Positions 45,978 through 56,551 of a stretch of 64,000 nucleotides of DNA are shown one piece after another (within the stretch, counting starts at the first letter, position 1; each line of letters begins with the position of its first letter). The translations under genes were made by a program, and so were the position numbers. The notes under the pieces were generated by a model that saw only the letters and a program-made list of their open reading frames with translations, did no database searches and was not told where the DNA came from. The DNA is taken from assembly GCA_027625915.1 (NCBI GenBank), contig JANTQA010000060.1, positions 3,224,001-3,288,000 of the forward strand, given 5' to 3'. The DNA comes from Anaeramoeba flamelloides (Eukaryota; Metamonada; Anaeramoebidae).

Positions 45978-46399
45978 ATTTCCAACCACTATAGTGAATT
46001 AACAGGTGTTCTAAATTAACAATTTATCCTTTGCCCAATTGAAGAGTTTTGTTAACATTTTTCTATATAATTTAGAAAACAAGTAAAACCAAAATAAAGT
46101 TACACACAATTTTTATACAAAAACTTTAATTGAAAACCAAAAAACAAAAAATTAATTGATGAAACAAATTAACTATAAATAATAATCCATGATATTATTT
46201 TCAATCAAACCACCAAAAACAAATTTAAATCTACTTTTTGATACAAAAATCAATAAAGTTATTTTTACACATTGAAATAATAATTTGGATTTTTCAACAA
46301 ATTTTTAATAAATAGATAAATCAAAGAAAAACCCACTTCCCAAAGGTGGTATTAAAAATTACATTTCTATTTAAAACCCCATTTTCTCATTAATCATTT

Positions 46400-46495
46400 T
46401 TTTTTTTCTTTTAATTGATCTTACTTTTCCTTACCAAGTTTCATTATGTTCTCAATTAAAAATCTTCTTGAACTTTTTTTCCAAAACAATAAATA
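46400..46495. repeat. One end of a TA-target 430-bp-type element
   Basis: 'aattgatcttacttttcc...attatgttctcaattaaaaat...aactttttttccaaaacaat' matches the right end of 21564-21989 and 26591-27028. No partner end found nearby. Confidence 0.5.
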
Positions 46496-47012
46496 AATAT
46501 ACACTGAACCTATAATCAACTTTTTTTTTTAAAAATATTTATGAAATTTAACTAATCATTCCTGAAAAAAATTGTCTAAATGGTTTTTAATATAAAAAAT
46601 TATTGAGAAAATTTTCCAAAATACAACAAATATTTCAAGAAAACGAAATAAATTGTCAAATTAACCCTTAAAAAGAAAATTATTCTAAAATATCTTCTTT
46701 TGAACAAAAGGGTTTTATTCGACAAAGTACAAAAATCAGAAAAAACTGATTGAACTCGTTAATCAATTGAGTCCCTCGTCAAAGTGCACTCAATAAAGTT
46801 TGGAATTTTTTAATTAAAAAACAGTTTCCCTTGATTTCGAAAATTGACAATTTTAACGATTTTTGATGAAAAAAAAAACAAGTAATTCTAAAAAACTAAG
46901 AGTAACCTTACTTTAAACATATTTCTTGTAAAAATGAAAGTATTCTTCATTTTTTTCAAATTCTTTTTTTTTGAAAATTTAAAATAAACTTTCAACAAAA
47001 TACAATCATTCA

Positions 47013-47933
47013 ATGAACATTTCGCTTCTCATCATTTGTTTTCTACTGACTCTAGTTCTGTTTGTTAATTGTGAAACTGACAAAAGTAGTGAATTTTTAG
47101 GGAAAATTCATCATGAAGAGCAACGACGTAAAAACGGACAGATCATTTTCACAACTTCGATAATCACGTTAGCGTTACTCGTTTTTATCGTATCATATAT
47201 TATTGCACAATTTACGAAAAAAAATAGACAACAAAACCCAGAATTGGCAAACAATGATGGGAAGAAGAAATTAGCCGAGACTGCAACAGTTGAAGAAGTG
47301 GATGATAAGTTGGGAGCCACAAGAAGAAGAAAAAAAAAAGGAAAAAAAAGAAAAGACAAAAAAGGAAAAAAAAACAAGCAAGAAGAATCAGAAGAATCAG
47401 AAGACGAAGAAATTTCTGAGGACAGCGAATCCGAATATACCAAAAGTGCAAAGGCGACAAAAAGAAGCCGATTCTCCTATGGCTCAATGGTTGCAATTGG
47501 ATTATTTTTTGTTGTCTATTTTTCATTGTATCTTCATGAGTACAGCTCACTCACCCAAAGACAAGAATTCTTAAAAAAGCAGTTTGAAGAGGACTGTCAA
47601 GATGGGTTTGAAAATTCTGTTGGAATGATGAAACGTGTAAAATATTTTTTTAACTCTGACTCAGTTCATGCAGACAAAGAAAAATTCAACCTCAAATGCT
47701 GGCAATTACAAGACGATATCAACCGAAAATTACCAAGTATTACAAGGCCCTTTGAAGTCATCCTTGAGGAGCTCGGCGATTCATTCGAGAATGCAATGGA
47801 AGATTTAGGCAACGGCATTGGATCATTCATGAGAGGGTTAATTGCGAAAATTGGTTGGAAATCGACGATTTTCCTTGTAGCTACAGTAATGCTATTGAAC
47901 AGCGTTTTGAAGTGTATTATTCCTTTCCATTAA
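47013..47933 (+). CDS. CLCC1-like (MCLC family) ER membrane protein
   Basis: 306 residues, single exon. Signal peptide 1-20 (MNISLLIICFLLTLVLFVNC), membrane span about 44-67, a long Lys-then-Glu/Ser linker (about 104-142), span about 158-176, then two cysteines (C195, C229) bracketing a luminal-type segment, an amphipathic stretch about 250-281 (FENAMEDLGNGIGSFMRGLI), and a last span about 283-301. The order span, Cys…Cys, then helix with 'GxGxFxxxL' and a last span matches animal CLCC1, an ER/nuclear-envelope protein described as a chloride channel and compared with yeast Brl1/Brr6 in nuclear pore assembly. The match is by pattern, not alignment score. A/T-rich flanks; no close neighbour upstream. 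Confidence 0.6.
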   Translation: MNISLLIICFLLTLVLFVNCETDKSSEFLGKIHHEEQRRKNGQIIFTTSIITLALLVFIVSYIIAQFTKKNRQQNPELANNDGKKKLAETATVEEVDDKLGATRRRKKKGKKRKDKKGKKNKQEESEESEDEEISEDSESEYTKSAKATKRSRFSYGSMVAIGLFFVVYFSLYLHEYSSLTQRQEFLKKQFEEDCQDGFENSVGMMKRVKYFFNSDSVHADKEKFNLKCWQLQDDINRKLPSITRPFEVILEELGDSFENAMEDLGNGIGSFMRGLIAKIGWKSTIFLVATVMLLNSVLKCIIPFH

Positions 47934-48175
47934 GGTGAATAAATTTAAAAAAACATTTAATTTCTTTATTTTTGATCGACAAAAGATTTTAACAAGAAGA
48001 ACAATTAGTTTTTTTTTAATAATAAAAAAAGAACACTTATTAATTGAACTAAATTTCAATATTTTCAACTTTTATTAAGACTGTTATTTTTTAAAAGAAT
48101 AATTGCTATTTTTTAAAAGAATAAATAAATTAAATATATTTTATGTTTTTTTTTTTTTTTAAGGTTAGGGGCTAA

Positions 48176-48373
48176 ATGAGATTTTGGTGTCTTTGTCATT
48201 TCTGGTATTATGTTGTGTTGTTATTTCCAATGATCATTATTTACGATTTATATTACATATATCCATTCCAAGGTTACATTAAAAGTTTATATCAATCAAA
48301 TTTAGTTGTTCGAAAATTAAATCGTAAAGTTGCAAAAAGAAAAAATTTTTCATTGTTTAATGAGATAATCTGA
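48176..48373 (+). CDS. Small membrane ORF, 65 residues
   Basis: ATG to TGA frame about 240 bp after the CLCC1-like gene. The hydrophobic first half (FWYYVVLLFPMIIIYDLYYI) would span a membrane; the second half is basic (VVRKLNRKVAKRKNF). An AG-rich site ('tttaaggttag') just upstream could be an acceptor, so it may be a last exon. No family recognised. Confidence 0.4.
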   Translation: MRFWCLCHFWYYVVLLFPMIIIYDLYYIYPFQGYIKSLYQSNLVVRKLNRKVAKRKNFSLFNEII

Positions 48374-48399
48374 AAGAAATTCGCTTAATAGGTATAGAA

Positions 48400-49690
48400 A
48401 AATATCTACCTATCGATTTGTTTAGTAAAAGGTCCTTAAAGATGTGATGGATCCCCTTTATTAACCCCCTTTGTTTTAAGTAGCAAATTCCAATCATAAT
48501 GTGTTAAGAATAAGGATTTTTTTTAACTTTCTTAAGAGATCACCAGCTTAATTATTTTTAATTCAATTTGATAAAACTATATATCAATAACAAAATTTGG
48601 TTCAAATAAAAACCCAATGATATCCTTGGAAAAGGTTTAAAAAAAAAAAAAAACTCGATTATTTATAAACATGTTTTAATAATAATTCAAGATTATTGAT
48701 TTTATTAAAAATGGAGTAAATATAATATTTTTTCTTTGAGGAAAACAAATAAAAAATATTATTAAACTGAAAGAGGAAGAAGGGAAAAAATAATGTAACA
48801 TTCAATTACTTTTGTCAACTTATTAATCCATCATCATAAAAATCCATTTATATCAAACATTAAATAACTATTTAGGAAGTAAGTACAATTTTCAAATTTT
48901 GAGTTTCACCATTTATGTAACATTGAATTCTATATATCATTTCTTTAACCAAATACGTTGATATTTGAAGAAATACTAGAGTGGAATATATACTAGTATA
49001 ATATATTTTCAAACAAACTAAAAAATGGAATTCAAAAAAATGTAAGGATAGATCAAGAAAAAATGAATAAAAATCATTTATTTCTTAATTTTATCTGATT
49101 AATTTGAAAAAATTTCTTATTTTTAATTTAGTTTTATTTTTAATTATCCACGGGGAATATTTTTATTTGGTTAATTTTTTGAGAAAGAAATTACTATTTT
49201 CTTTCTAACAATTCCCATAATGAATTTAAAAATCCTATTTTAATTTAATTCATATAATTCTAGTTTTTATTTGAAAAAATATGTTTATTTTTACATTTTT
49301 CTCCAGAAATAAAGATTTAATCTAAGGATTTGTTTGGTTTTTTAATTATTTATTTTCAAATTAAAAGAAAAATTAAAATTAATTCTGAATCTAATTGAAA
49401 TTTTTTCTTTATTTTTCGTAAATTTAAGGTTGAATAGTTTGTAACTGTTTTTTTGATTCAGAGAATTTAAACACCTTTTTTGAATTTTTAAAATAATATT
49501 CTTGATTTTGATTTTGTTGGTATAAAAATATTTGAAAACTGAAATTTGAAAGGAAATTTGTAAAAAATGATTCTTTGAAATAATAATAAATGTAAATGGG
49601 GCCATAAAATCAAGACAATAACTTGTTTGTAAATATCCAAATAAAGAAGATATAGAAAAGAATCTTGGACATTATACTTTGATTCAATTT
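48400..49690. other. Gene-free AT-rich stretch
   Basis: No repeat partner or coding frame that I can support. The minus-strand frame at 49342-49605 is Phe/Ile/Lys noise. Confidence 0.45.
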
Positions 49691-49691
49691 A

Positions 49692-50017
49692 TTATACATT
49701 CTTGATTTCAACAAATTTATCTTGAAAACGTCCTCTTTTATGCTTGCCCTTCAAATAGAAAAATTTTTTCTCAAATGCACGCCTTTTGGGGTCTATTTTA
49801 TTAGTTTTTTTTTTTATTTGTTAATTTAGAGAATCCACATAAACACATTTCGTGATTCAATATATAATTTAACAAAACCAGAAATTTTAATTAAAAAAAA
49901 AAAATCTTCAAAAAAAATTGAAAAATTAAAGATTCACCTCTGAGTTATAATCAGTTTCCTTTCACAAATAGGGCTGTGAAATGTATTTTGGTCCCCAACT
50001 TTCAATACCCCATTACA
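49692..50017 (-). CDS. Last two exons of an unknown gene
   Basis: Exon 49938-50017 (CNGVLKVGDQNTFHSPICER, KLIITQ; acceptor TTTTTCAAG, donor GTGAAT) joins with phase 2 to exon 49692-49782 (RAFEKKFFYLKGKHKRGRFQ, DKFVEIKNV, stop; acceptor CCAAAAG). The joined C-terminus is strongly basic, as in RNA- or ribosome-associated proteins, and has a Cys pair. Upstream exons were not found to the right. Phase fit and composition support it. No family recognised. Confidence 0.4.
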
Positions 50018-50329
50018 CTTGAAAAATCATTTTCCAGTGGTGTTTTTGCAATTAAAAATTTTCAAAATGGTAAAATGTACAAACTTCCTTAAATGAATAG
50101 ATCAAGATATTTATAAATTGGAAAAAAAAAATAAATGATTTAATGGAAAAGAAAATTAAATTTATAATAAAACTTTTCATTATATATATATATATATATA
50201 GATATATATTCCAGAGATATTGAACAAAAAAAATTAAAAATATTTTAAAAATTAATCATTGAATAAAAAAATGGTACTTTGGAATTTTTTTTATATTACC
50301 AAAGTATTTAATATTAAATTGACTCTTTA

Positions 50330-50650
50330 AACTTTTATGAAATTTATATGGAAATTTTTAATTTTTTAGTTTTTTTGATTATATAATTTTATTAAAAATT
50401 TATTCTATTTTTTGAGATTAATTTTCCAATTTGATCTTTGATTTTTCAAATTTCTCTTTCAAATAATTGAACTTTAAGAAAACAGTGTCAAATTTATTTA
50501 TTATTTATTGTTGGTTTCTCCCCGATCGATTTTATGTATAAATTTCTTGAAAATAGAAACTTGTCTTTATTTTTGAAACATAAAGTAAATCTGACTCTCA
50601 TAAAGGGTTCTTTTAAACAACAATTATATCAAAAACTAAATCAATTTTCA
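50330..50650 (+). repeat. Dispersed repeat family E, copy 1
   Basis: Aligns with 62370-62660 ('caaataattgaact', 'tattgttggtttct' / 'tattattggtttct', 'atttaacaaccct'-type tail). A coding-like minus-strand frame in it is not preserved in copy 2. Confidence 0.5.
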
Positions 50651-50919
50651 CTCCAATCTATCAGCATTTAAAAATAAATCATTTATGAGTTTTATTTTAA
50701 CTAATTTCAATTTTTTTTTTTTTTATCTTTATTGGCACAAAGACCGAAAAATACAATGATTGCAAAAACTTTTTTGTTAATTTTCCTTTATTAGACCATT
50801 AATAAAATCTCTATTTTTCAAAGCTGTAAGTGAAAAGAATATTTAGAAGATCTTCTAATTTAACAAAGTTTTTTCACTTTTAAGTCATCAAAATCTTTAT
50901 TCAGAGCAAAAGTATAAAA

Positions 50920-51139
50920 ATGTCAATACGCTTAAAAGGAAACAATCATTTTCAAGCATGTTTTGAAATTTATCAGCTCCCAAAAAGTGTTACTTCTGAT
51001 TGGAAAATTCTTGTTAAATTAGGTAAGAAAATACAAGTTTACTTTACAATTTATTAAACCTTCCATCTTAGAATTAAATTTCTCATTATTTGAAGATCAC
51101 TCAATATTTTTTAATACTTTTATATTAACAAGTTTTTAA
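50920..51139 (+). CDS. Candidate two-exon ORF or NDUFV2 leader exon
   Basis: ATG at 50920 opens MSIRLKGNNHFQACFEIYQL and 14 more residues to a GTAAGA donor at 51023. An AG at 51070-51071 after a pyrimidine tract joins in phase to a short exon ending at TAA (51137-51139). Alternatively this is the first exon of NDUFV2, since the Arg/Lys-bearing start could be an organelle presequence. However, the GTAAGA donor is in phase 1 and NDUFV2 needs phase 0 at 51578, so a different donor or a missing exon would be required. Confidence 0.3.
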
Positions 51140-51577
51140 GCATTCCAAAACTTATTCTCTTATTCACTATTTCACAACTTAAAGATAAAATTCTTATTAA
51201 AACATTCCAAAATGCAAATGATTTTTTAAAATAAAGTTGAATAATCAAAATGTAATACTCAAATATGATAGAAACAACTTTACTTCATTAAAAAAACAAT
51301 TTTTTCCTTTTATTATTTTTGAAAAAAAGTAAAAAGATAAAAATTATCCTCATCATTTTTTATCAATTTTTCAAAAATTCAAATGCTTTCTCTTTGTCAA
51401 AACAAAATTAAACAAAAATACTCAACAAATCTTTCAATTAGATTATTTTCGAATATTGTAATTTTACTTTTTTTTTTCAAAAACAATAAAAAAAAAAATC
51501 TTTTTTCTTCATAACCAATAATTGATGATTTTTTTTTTTTTTAATTTTATTTTTAATGTTTCCCTTACGAATTTTAG

Positions 51578-52183
51578 TTGGAAAAAAGCACACCATTTGA
51601 TTTTACACAAGACAATTATGAAAAAGTAGAAACCATTCTCTCCAAATACCCAACAGAACAAAAAAGAAGTGCGATCATCCCATTACTCCATTTAGCACAA
51701 GACCAAGAAGGCTTTGTACAAGAATCTGCAATGGTGAAAATTGCATCCATTGTAGCTTGCCCCGTCTCAAAGGTCTTTGAAACCTTTACCTTTTATTCAA
51801 TGTTCCGTTCCAAGCCCGTTGGCGATCATGTCATTGAGGTCTGTACCAATCTCTCCTGTACGCTTCGAGGCGCTGATAAAATTTTAAATGCAATCCAAGA
51901 CAAATTAGGAATCAAAATCGGCGAAACTACAAAAGACAACAAATTTACTTTATTGGAAGTTGAGTGCCAAGGTGCATGTGCTACAGCCCCAGTCGTGGTC
52001 ATCGATGGCAACTACTATGAAGACGTTGAAGTAGGATCAATGAACGGTATCCTTAGAGACATTGCTCGCGATGTTGTTCCAAAAACTGGCACACAATCAA
52101 AGAGAAACGGACCAGAACCAATGGGTGGCAAAACCACTTTAAAGACAGAACCTTGGGGTCAAAAAATTCGTGAAGATCTTTAA
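51578..52183 (+). CDS. NDUFV2: NDUFV2/NuoE, 24-kDa [2Fe-2S] subunit of NADH dehydrogenase
   Basis: 201 codons covering the whole mature domain. It transfers electrons with the 51-kDa flavoprotein subunit in complex I, or in reduced NADH-dehydrogenase/hydrogenase systems of hydrogenosomes. The cluster ligands are present: C89 and C94 (CTNLSC) and C130 and C134 (ECQGAC), with the family blocks TPFDFTQDNYEKVE, ETFTFYSMF, GDHVIEVCT and GNYYEDV, and a C-terminal EPMGGKTTL. There is no ATG: the frame opens at TTG right after TTTTAG, so this is an internal or last exon and the presequence lies on an upstream exon not identified with certainty. A 28-base A-run follows the stop. Without other complex I genes, mitochondrion and hydrogenosome cannot be told apart. 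Confidence 0.93.
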   Translation: MEKSTPFDFTQDNYEKVETILSKYPTEQKRSAIIPLLHLAQDQEGFVQESAMVKIASIVACPVSKVFETFTFYSMFRSKPVGDHVIEVCTNLSCTLRGADKILNAIQDKLGIKIGETTKDNKFTLLEVECQGACATAPVVVIDGNYYEDVEVGSMNGILRDIARDVVPKTGTQSKRNGPEPMGGKTTLKTEPWGQKIREDL

Positions 52184-52194
52184 ATCTGGTCTCA

Positions 52195-52197
<3 letters not shown>

Positions 52198-52226
<29 letters not shown>
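52198..52226 (+). repeat. Poly-A run after NDUFV2
   Basis: About 28 uninterrupted A just after the stop codon. Such a long run in the 3' flank could be a retro-insert scar or simple slippage. Confidence 0.6.
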
Positions 52227-52229
<3 letters not shown>

Positions 52230-53850
52230 CAACAAACAATTTACTGATTAAGTTATGTTGAAAAATCGAATTTATTAGTAGTATTTTATTTTTTTTGTTC
52301 AAATTTTAGTTTTGAGATTTGCTTTTTTTTGAAAACAAAAAAAGATCAAAAAAGAAGAATATTTTTGAATATTTTTTTTTTTTGAATCGCTTTCTTTCAA
52401 AAAGTTCTTCAAAATAAAAAAAAGTTTAGTTACATTTTTGGTTTGTTATTATTTTTATTGCTTACTTTTATTTAAGAAAGTTCTGATGAAAAAAAAAAGT
52501 TTCTTAGAGTAAATATTTGTATTTTTGAAAAATACAAAAGCAGAAAGAAATCTAGAGTAACCAAATCATAAAACAAAACTTATGGTTCTGTACCGTTTTA
52601 AAAAGAATAAAATTAGTCCTGAACCGAAAAATTTTGAGAAATTGAAAATTTAAGTACTGATCATTTGACTTATTAGAACACTTTTTTTTTTGTTTGGGAT
52701 ATCTGAATGAATTTTTCAATTATAAAAAGAAAAAAACCCAAATTACTTATTGTGTGTCTCTGAGTGGGGACCATAAAAAAGACTATCATAGCACTTTCAT
52801 TGTACAACTTGAAATGAACACTGAACTTAATTCCAAGAAAAAAATTTGGTTATATATAATTATATAAAGAGCAATTAATTTTTCTTACATATTCTCTGTT
52901 TTCACTTTTAATTAATTATTTATTACTTTTTATCTTTATAATTAAAAAGTAAAAAATGGATAAAAAGACCACATGTTTAAACATTGTTTGGGGTTGTTTG
53001 TTTCATTTTTGCTGTAAGGAATTTCCAAAAAAGTAGGGCATTTTTTTAAACATTTCAGAAAAAAACGACTTTTTTTAGTCAAGGTCTTTGCTAATTGACA
53101 ATACCAAATTAATTTTAATATTAATACTGATCGAAATAATGACTAAGGTATTTATTTCAAAATATATTCATTGAATTATTCCCAAAAAATGAAAAAAAAA
53201 AAAATCCACTTTTTTTTGATGAAACAATGTAAAAATTTCAATAAAAAACTGATAAAATATAAAAGGGTACAAATGATTTTTTAAACATTAAAATGCAGTT
53301 ATATACATTCAATACTATTTGAATTTTTTTGATATTGAAACAAGTTATGAAAATGATTTTTTCAATGAAAAAGAAAATAATAAACACTAATTTTAACCCC
53401 TTAAAAATATCAGATAAAACCGAAATTAGAAAATTTAAGATCTTTTATTTATGTTATAAGCCAAATTTCAAAATTAGGGGCAAACTTTATTATTATTATT
53501 TTTTTCTTTTTTCATTTACCTTTTAAAAAAACAATGATAAAACAATATTTTTATTTATTAATCTGTATTGATTAATGTCTCTAATGATGTTTGTAAAATA
53601 CCTTATTATTCAAAAAAAAAAAAAAAAACAATTAAACAATTTTTTTTCTGATGAAAAATCTGCACCTATTTTTGAAATTTGGCTTACAATACTAATAAAC
53701 AAATTGAATAATTATCAAGAATCGATAAATGACAATAAACAATTTTGTATATTTAAAATACTTTTTCAAACATTGTGTTTAATAGAGATATATAAAGATA
53801 AAAAAGTCCCACTTTTTTTGGAAATAGCTTATTTCCTATTTTTAACAAAA
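52230..53850. other. Mostly gene-free AT-rich stretch
   Basis: A short minus-strand frame around 52730-52850 (IKFSVHFKLYNESAMIVFFM) has coding-like composition but no start, splice sites or family. The other frames (53329-53526, 53575-53856) look like noise. Confidence 0.3.
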
Positions 53851-53854
53851 TACT

Positions 53855-55380
53855 AAGGAGCTTACAACTCTTATTTATTTTATATCCCAAAGGCAATTGG
53901 GTAATTACACACACACAGATGTGATTAAGCCTATAAAACAACCCATTTATCAACTTTGGAGAAATGAACGTCTAGTTTTTAGAAAGTATCCTTTAAATTC
54001 AATTAAATTTTCAGAAAAAAGATCCTGATACTTTTTTGTTGTGTTTTTGGAACTAAAAATAAAAAGAATAATTTGGTAAAAATTTTTATTTTCATTTAAT
54101 CTCTCTCTTAGTAATTTTTGATAATTTGTACTAACAAATAACCTTGAAGGTTTAATCCTATTTAAAAATACAGGAAAAATAAACAAAATATTGAATCATT
54201 GAATATCTAAAAAAATCTGAACATTTATTTCATTCATAAATATTTATTAAAATACCTTGAAATTTAAAATATTAGGTAATGTTCATTTTCAAATATCAGA
54301 GTATACTCTTAGTTGTAAAATAAATATAACAATTTTTTCATCCAGTTTTCCAAAAACAGATTTCTAAAAAAATGAAACATATTAAAATTTTCAATTTCTA
54401 AAGAGAAGCTGAACTTATTAATTCTCCGTTCAGAATTGGGAAATTTGATGATTTTTTTTTAAATCTTTAAATGTGATTTTTGTAGAAAGTTGAATGAAAT
54501 TTTTGATCTTTATATTTTATAATTAAAAGTAAACAGATAACTTTCATTATTAAATTCAGTATTTTGAAAATAATTTTTATTTTTATTAGAATTATTTATT
54601 TGAATTAATTTTATTTGAAAATATTGAAAATATTGAGAAATAATAAAGCCAGTTCCACTTTTAAGACACAATATTTGAATGAAATTTAAGACACAAAAAA
54701 ATTTCAAATTAAAGCATATTTTTTGTAATTTCTTTCTGCACAAAGTATTTTACTCAAATTCAACTTCTGTGCCTTAATTTGCAATTGTTCTGTGTCTTAA
54801 ATTTTGTTCAAAGATTGTATCTTAAAAGTGGAACTGACTGGAATATAACCCATTTATATTTTTAATCTTGTATTTTTACTAACCACTTGAAAAATTAAGA
54901 TTTTTTCCTTAATTATCGATTAAAAATAACCAAATTAAAAAAGTATTTCTGAATTTTAAAAGTTGATTTTTACAAGTTTTTTTAAAAAATATTTTGGGAA
55001 ATTATTGAATTTAGAGGTAAATTTGTTTTTTTTCTTATTTTTTTGTTTAACAAAAGGAAAGAGTGACCTTGTTCTGCCTTTAATAAATAAAGTATATTTT
55101 TTCAACTTTAAAATAACTATTTTAATATTTTTAAAATTAAGTAGTTTTTTTATACAAATTTATTTCAAAACTAAATGATATTTTATTTTTAAAGAGTATT
55201 TTGGTACTATTTTTTTTAATGAAAATAAGATTTCATTTTTCTTCCAAAATAATAATTTTTTTTGAAATAATTTGAAAATATTGTAGATTTTGAAGTTTTT
55301 ATTAATTAGAAAACTAGACCAAACTATTAAAACTATAATTATTTATGGAAAAAGACTTCAAAAGTTAGTTTTTTTCATGT
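53855..55380 (+). repeat. Dispersed repeat family B, copy C
   Basis: Third copy of the family at 2560-3717 and 15151-16270: 'catttatcaactttggag', 'aaaaagatcctgatactttttt', 'ttaagtag.tttttttat'. It is interrupted by a palindromic MITE at 54649-54841, absent from the other two copies. Confidence 0.6.
54649..54841. mobile_element. Palindromic CAGT-type MITE nested in repeat family B
   Basis: Starts CCAGTTCCACTTTTAAGAC and ends AAGTGGAACTGACTGG. Insertion into copy C dates it after the spread of family B. No clear TA duplication remains. Confidence 0.7.
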
Positions 55381-55399
55381 AATAATCAATTTTTATACT

Positions 55400-56540
55400 C
55401 CAAAGTTACTAAATATCTTTCTTAAATTTGTTTCAAAATCAATATTATTTCTTTAACAATTCATATTTTTAAAAATTTAAAAAATTAATCAATAAATTAT
55501 TTTTATAAATAATGTACTGAAATATTGAAAATATATTGATAGTAAAAATAATTTTATAAAAAGAAACTAAAATCACCCCTTGTTGGATTTTTATCTTGAT
55601 GATTATTGGCATAATCTTTACATTAAAAAAAATAAAAAAATAACAACTTCGCAAGGTTCTAAATAAATTAATTAAATATAATAATACTTTTATTTGGAGT
55701 TTCTATATTAAAATTTGGAAAAATAATAAAGAAAATAATTTCCAAAATGGGACAGTTCTTAATATTGATCATTCGTAAAAAATATCAGAATTAATTGTCC
55801 AATAATATTTATCATAATATTTTGGAGAGCAATATGAACAATGTTGCACTAATAGTCTTTCCCCACAATTACAACGCACTTTAATTATAGACAATCTATT
55901 TTGAAGCTAGCCCCCCCAATCAAATCAAAAAACCATTTACAATTATTGAAAAATAAAATTATTCACTCATTTAAATCAACTCTTGAACTGAGTAAGAATT
56001 AATATAAATTTATTTTTTTTGAAAAAAAATCGTTGAAAAATAATTTTCAATCTTTTCAAAACATCTATGGAAAGTATTAGAATTCAAGAAAAATAAACTT
56101 GAATAATTATCAAATAAATTAAAAACTAAAAGATCCCAAATGTATTATTTATAATACAAAGGTGTAAATTATCCAAAAAATTGAAATCATTAATGAATCC
56201 ATTAGGAAATGAATTTTCCAATAAAAATAATTTAAGAAAAATGTTGAAAAATAAAAAGAAAAAAATAAAATCTATATTTATTTAGATAAATTTATAATTG
56301 ATTTGTTACTGATATTTAAAATAATTATATATGAACCCCCCCCCCCAAATTCATTATTCTATTAATATATACCATTTATTATATTAATTCAATTCGAATT
56401 TAACAAAATAAAAATTAAATTAAAATTTATAATTAAAATGTAAATATTTATAAGAGGGGGATATTTAATTTTCATAAATAAAATACAAATTTCATAAAAT
56501 AATGAAAAAAAAAACAAAATCACTAATTTTTCGATAAATA
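55400..56540. other. Gene-free stretch with C-runs
   Basis: AT-rich with rare homopolymers of C (about 55908-55916 and 56336-56346), unusual in this composition. They may be useful as repeat or assembly landmarks. Confidence 0.4.
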
Positions 56541-56551
56541 GATATGATAAA

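Noticed and set aside
47111-47574. Three frames overlapping the CLCC1-like gene
   Set aside because: Shadows of its Lys/Glu linker.
50490-50650. Minus-strand exon-like frame (KEPFMRVRFTLCF…)
   Set aside because: Lies in dispersed repeat family E and is not preserved in the copy at 62370-62660.
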